Origin: Fluviicola sp.
Lineage (GTDB): Bacteria; Bacteroidota; Bacteroidia; Flavobacteriales_D; Crocinitomicaceae
NCBI RefSeq assembly: GCF_030151805.1
Contig: NZ_JASLCN010000218.1
Coordinates: 1 to 16,420 of the forward strand
Length of the DNA: 16,420 nucleotides
Reading direction: 5' to 3'
The notes below the pieces were generated by a model, which searched no databases, was not told the DNA's origin, and was given only the letters and a program-made list of their open reading frames with translations. Positions 14,349 through 16,420 of this stretch are shown piece by piece. Both the position numbers and the translations under genes were made by a program. Each line of letters opens with the position of its first letter. Within the stretch, counting starts at the first letter, position 1.

Positions 14349-15811
14349 AACAATTCAAAAGAATAAAACAAGGAACGCTGTTGTTGGTTTTGGTCATTCT
14401 GTCTGCTTGTAAAGTGCAGCATGAAGCGTTGAAAACCGATATGGTGATTCCTCAGAAATATGAGAGTCAAACAACGCTCATCGCGATAGATTCAATCAAA
14501 AAGACCGCGGAAGCTCCGCTGAAATGGCAGGCATTTTTTACCGATCCGATCCTGGTTCAACTGATTGATTCCGCTTTGGTGAACAATCAGGATTTGCAGA
14601 TTGCACTTCAGAAAGTGCAGCAAACACGGGCCGGAGTTCAATATACGAAAGGAATCCGTTTGCCTGAACTGGGATTGAACCTGGGCGCCGGAGTTCGCCG
14701 TTTTGGCGATTATACCATTGACGGAGTGGGGAACTACGATACACAGTTTTCAACCAATCTGAACAACAAACAAAAACTTCCCAATCCGGTTCCCGATTTT
14801 TATGCCGGAGTTTATACGACCTGGGAAATTGATATCTGGGGAAAATTGAAAGCAAAGAAAAAAGCGGCCTTGAATCGGTTTTTAGCAGAAGAACAGGGGA
14901 AAAACCTGGTAATCACAAACCTGATTTCGGATATCGCCCAGCGGTATTATCATTTGATGCTCCTGGACCGGAAACGGGCAATTATTGAAGAAAATATCCT
15001 GTTGCAGCAAAATGCATTGGAAGTAATTGGTTTACATAAAGACATCGGGAAATCGAATCAATTGGCAATTGAACTGATTTCTGCAGAACTGCTTGAAGCA
15101 AAAGCATTGGTAATGGAAGTCGACCAGGTCATTATTGAAGAAGAAAACACGCTGAATTTCCTGCTGGGACGTTATCCGCAACCGATTGTCCGGTCAGATT
15201 TCGAAACGAACCCGGAGTTGACACAAGCCGTAAAAAGCGGAATTCCTTCGGATATGTTGGAAAATCGACCGGACATTTTGGCTTCAGCTTACCAGTTAAG
15301 AGCACAGAATGCAGATGTGAAAGCAGCGAAAACAGCCTTTTATCCGGCTTTGACCTTGAATGCAAATTTGGGTTATCAATCGTTTCGCGCCGCATTTTTG
15401 TTTGAATCTCCCGCTTCAATTGCTTACAATGTCGTTGGAGGCCTGGTAACGCCTTTATTGAATCGAAGAGCTTTGAAAGCAGATTTGATGGCGAGTAAGG
15501 CATCACAGCAAGCCGCATATCTGAATTACGAGAAAACGATTCTGCAAGCTTTTACGGAAGTGTATCAGTTGTTGAAACTCGATGATAATTTCCGGAATCG
15601 AAAAGACGTGAAGCAGGAGCAGGTGAGTTTGTTGAAGCAATCGGTGGAAACCTCCCGGATTTTGTTTACATCCGGAAGAGCCGGTTACCTGGAAATCATT
15701 ACGTCGCAGGAAAATTACCTGCAGTCACAAGTAGAACTTCTGGAGCTTCACCGACTGAAAAACCAGAACAATGTGTTGCTTTACAAAGCGCTTGGAGGAG
15801 GCTGGAAATAA
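14345..15811 (+). CDS. RND efflux outer-membrane factor lipoprotein, NodT/OprM type (488 aa)
   Basis: Outer-membrane channel of the tripartite pump (TolC-like, trimeric). A lipoprotein signal ends in VILSAC with Cys22. The family marks are present: WQAFFTDPILVQLIDSAL (61-78) at the start of the first helical repeat, VYTTWEIDIWGKLKAKKKAA (156-175), and the diagnostic GIPSDMLENRPDI (299-311, family form GLPSDLLERRPDI), followed by AYQLRAQNADVKAAKTAFYP in the second repeat. The length is normal. The ATG overlaps the pump's stop codon by four bases, so this is the last gene of a four-gene operon (small protein, adaptor, pump, channel). A repeat-rich hairpin after the stop closes the operon. Confidence 0.95.
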   Translation: MKQFKRIKQGTLLLVLVILSACKVQHEALKTDMVIPQKYESQTTLIAIDSIKKTAEAPLKWQAFFTDPILVQLIDSALVNNQDLQIALQKVQQTRAGVQYTKGIRLPELGLNLGAGVRRFGDYTIDGVGNYDTQFSTNLNNKQKLPNPVPDFYAGVYTTWEIDIWGKLKAKKKAALNRFLAEEQGKNLVITNLISDIAQRYYHLMLLDRKRAIIEENILLQQNALEVIGLHKDIGKSNQLAIELISAELLEAKALVMEVDQVIIEEENTLNFLLGRYPQPIVRSDFETNPELTQAVKSGIPSDMLENRPDILASAYQLRAQNADVKAAKTAFYPALTLNANLGYQSFRAAFLFESPASIAYNVVGGLVTPLLNRRALKADLMASKASQQAAYLNYEKTILQAFTEVYQLLKLDDNFRNRKDVKQEQVSLLKQSVETSRILFTSGRAGYLEIITSQENYLQSQVELLELHRLKNQNNVLLYKALGGGWK

Positions 15812-15831
15812 GAATTAGATTGTTAATTGAG

Positions 15832-15885
15832 AAGGTTCAAAGAGTTCAAAAGTTCAGAAACGTACAATTGAACCTTTGAACTTTT
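15832..15885 (+). terminator. repeat-rich hairpin terminator of the efflux operon
   Basis: Two pairings that exclude each other are seen: AAGGTTCAA (15832-15840) with TTGAACCTT (15868-15876), and AAAAGTTCA (15848-15856) with TGAACTTTT (15877-15885). The second ends in four T's and is the better terminator. The left side has three GTTCA units (15835-15839, 15844-15848, 15852-15856), and TTGAAC recurs on the right. Confidence 0.55.
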
Positions 15886-15920
15886 CCATCTTTAGACAAT
15901 TATTTTTTGTCGTAATCCGG

Positions 15921-15928
15921 TATCTTTG
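15921..15928 (+). promoter_or_regulatory. -7 promoter element before the gene at 15951
   Basis: TATCTTTG is a perfect TAnnTTTG element. No good TTTG lies 19-21 bases upstream (a TTTG at 15906-15909 is too close). The likely transcription start is near 15932, about 19 bases before the ATG. Confidence 0.4.
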
Positions 15929-15950
15929 AAGAACACTCAATGTAGTCATC

Positions 15951-16319
15951 ATGAAATCACTTCCATTTTTTTTCGCCCTTTTGTTAGCTCTTGCGACAAT
16001 TCTGTTTGTAAACACTTCCTGTAAAAAGAAAAAGCCGGAGCATTGGAAAACAATGAAAGAACTCTATAAAACCTATAAAAACGGAGAGATTTCCGAATGC
16101 AAGTACAAGGGAGAAACCGTTTTTACTGCAGGACTGAATGCTTATGATGCGGGAACGGTTGTGTATGACAAAAACGGAAAGAAAATAGGAAACTGCAGTT
16201 ACGGTTGGGGATCAGTTGATGCCATTTGCAACGAACTGAAAAATTGCGAAGTCATTTACCGGGTCGATAAGAACATTTGGGGACAAGCAGCTGTCGATAA
16301 ATACGATTTAGGGAAGTAG
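15951..16319 (+). CDS. small lipoprotein of unknown function (122 aa)
   Basis: No family was recognised. The signal peptide (MKSLPFFFALLLALATILFV) ends in NTSC, with Cys24 as the likely lipidated residue, followed by KKKK. Bacteroidota lipoproteins sent to the cell surface usually carry acidic residues after the cysteine, so the lysines argue for a periplasm-facing position (inference). The mature part is short, basic, and has four further cysteines (SECKYKG, IGNCSYG, DAICNELKNCE) that could form disulfides. The stretch VYDKNGKKIGNCSYGWGSVD resembles a short beta-hairpin repeat of the type seen in small secreted proteins. It is transcribed after the efflux operon but separated from it by a hairpin and has its own -7 element, so it is likely independent. 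Confidence 0.75.
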   Translation: MKSLPFFFALLLALATILFVNTSCKKKKPEHWKTMKELYKTYKNGEISECKYKGETVFTAGLNAYDAGTVVYDKNGKKIGNCSYGWGSVDAICNELKNCEVIYRVDKNIWGQAAVDKYDLGK

Positions 16320-16351
16320 ATCCGAAAGAAACAGAATCACAGGTCGATAGT

Positions 16352-16420
16352 ATGTCTTGGAGACGAATCACAGAACTATTTTTAATGATATTAAGTATCA
16401 TACTTTTGATATCTGTTTTT
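16352..16420 (+). CDS. start of a membrane protein (partial, cut by window end)
   Basis: An ATG at 16352 opens a frame to the window edge (23 codons). After the basic N-terminus MSWRRITELF a hydrophobic run (LMILSIILLISVF) begins, a likely membrane helix or signal anchor. It lies 32 bases after the lipoprotein gene. The rest is outside the window, so the product is unknown. Confidence 0.45.
   Translation, partial: MSWRRITELFLMILSIILLISVF

Noticed and set aside
1..16420. Checked for tRNA, rRNA, CRISPR, insertion sequences and attachment sites
   Set aside because: No cloverleaf, rRNA segment, regularly spaced direct repeats or transposase-like frame was recognised, and base composition looks even across the genes by eye.

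Overview
The window reads as a chromosomal segment of a Bacteroidota bacterium, most likely Flavobacteriales (inference). The reasons are: moderate-to-low GC with A-rich leaders and almost no Shine-Dalgarno sequences; repeated promoter-like sequences of the Bacteroidota type (TTTG, about 19-20 nt, TAnnTTTG) just upstream of several start codons; lipoproteins ending in typical boxes (SC, SAC, TSCKKKK); signal peptides ending in S-Q; and family members characteristic of the phylum (DUF6157, DUF6597-AraC regulators, a DNRPE...QRKLQE leader). Every supported gene lies on the + strand, so the minus strand appears empty. No rRNA, tRNA, CRISPR array, transposase or prophage gene was seen.

Layout. 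1-81: a possible tail of an upstream gene. 107-616: a small lipoprotein of unknown role behind a good promoter. 685-2901: katG, a full-length bifunctional catalase-peroxidase with all catalytic residues, closed by a strong terminator. 2989-3405: a DUF6157 protein. 3543-5684: the most unusual gene. It is a 713-residue protein with the N-terminal leader typical of Bacteroidota proteins carrying the eCIS-core (DUF4157) domain, but fused to a central zinc-metallopeptidase domain of the NleD/M91 effector type and a large unrecognised C-terminal region. A YjaB-like GNAT acetyltransferase follows closely (5741-6193). 6260-7084: an AraC regulator with a cupin-type sensor and its own terminator, followed by a 362-base gap with short repeats and a second terminator-like hairpin. 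7447-7995: an exported/membrane protein of unknown function. 8056-8859: a second AraC regulator (DUF6597 sensor). 8925-9398: a VOC/glyoxalase-fold protein that appears to carry a signal peptide.

9686-15811 is a tripartite RND efflux operon: a small membrane-anchored protein of unknown function, a lipoprotein membrane-fusion protein, an HAE1-type inner-membrane pump and a NodT-type outer-membrane factor. The last two overlap by ATGA. It has no TetR or MarR repressor beside it. In the proton-relay segment of the pump the usual Asp-Asp pair is Asp-Asn. After a repeat-rich terminator come a small lipoprotein (15951-16319) and the start of a membrane protein cut by the window edge (16352-16420).

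As a whole this is mostly ordinary core or stress-defence sequence (peroxide detoxification, drug efflux, sensors). The candidate for something new is the leader-plus-metallopeptidase protein at 3543-5684, which looks like a toxin or effector loaded by a contractile injection system that is not encoded in the window. Family assignments come from recognising motifs by eye, since no search could be run.
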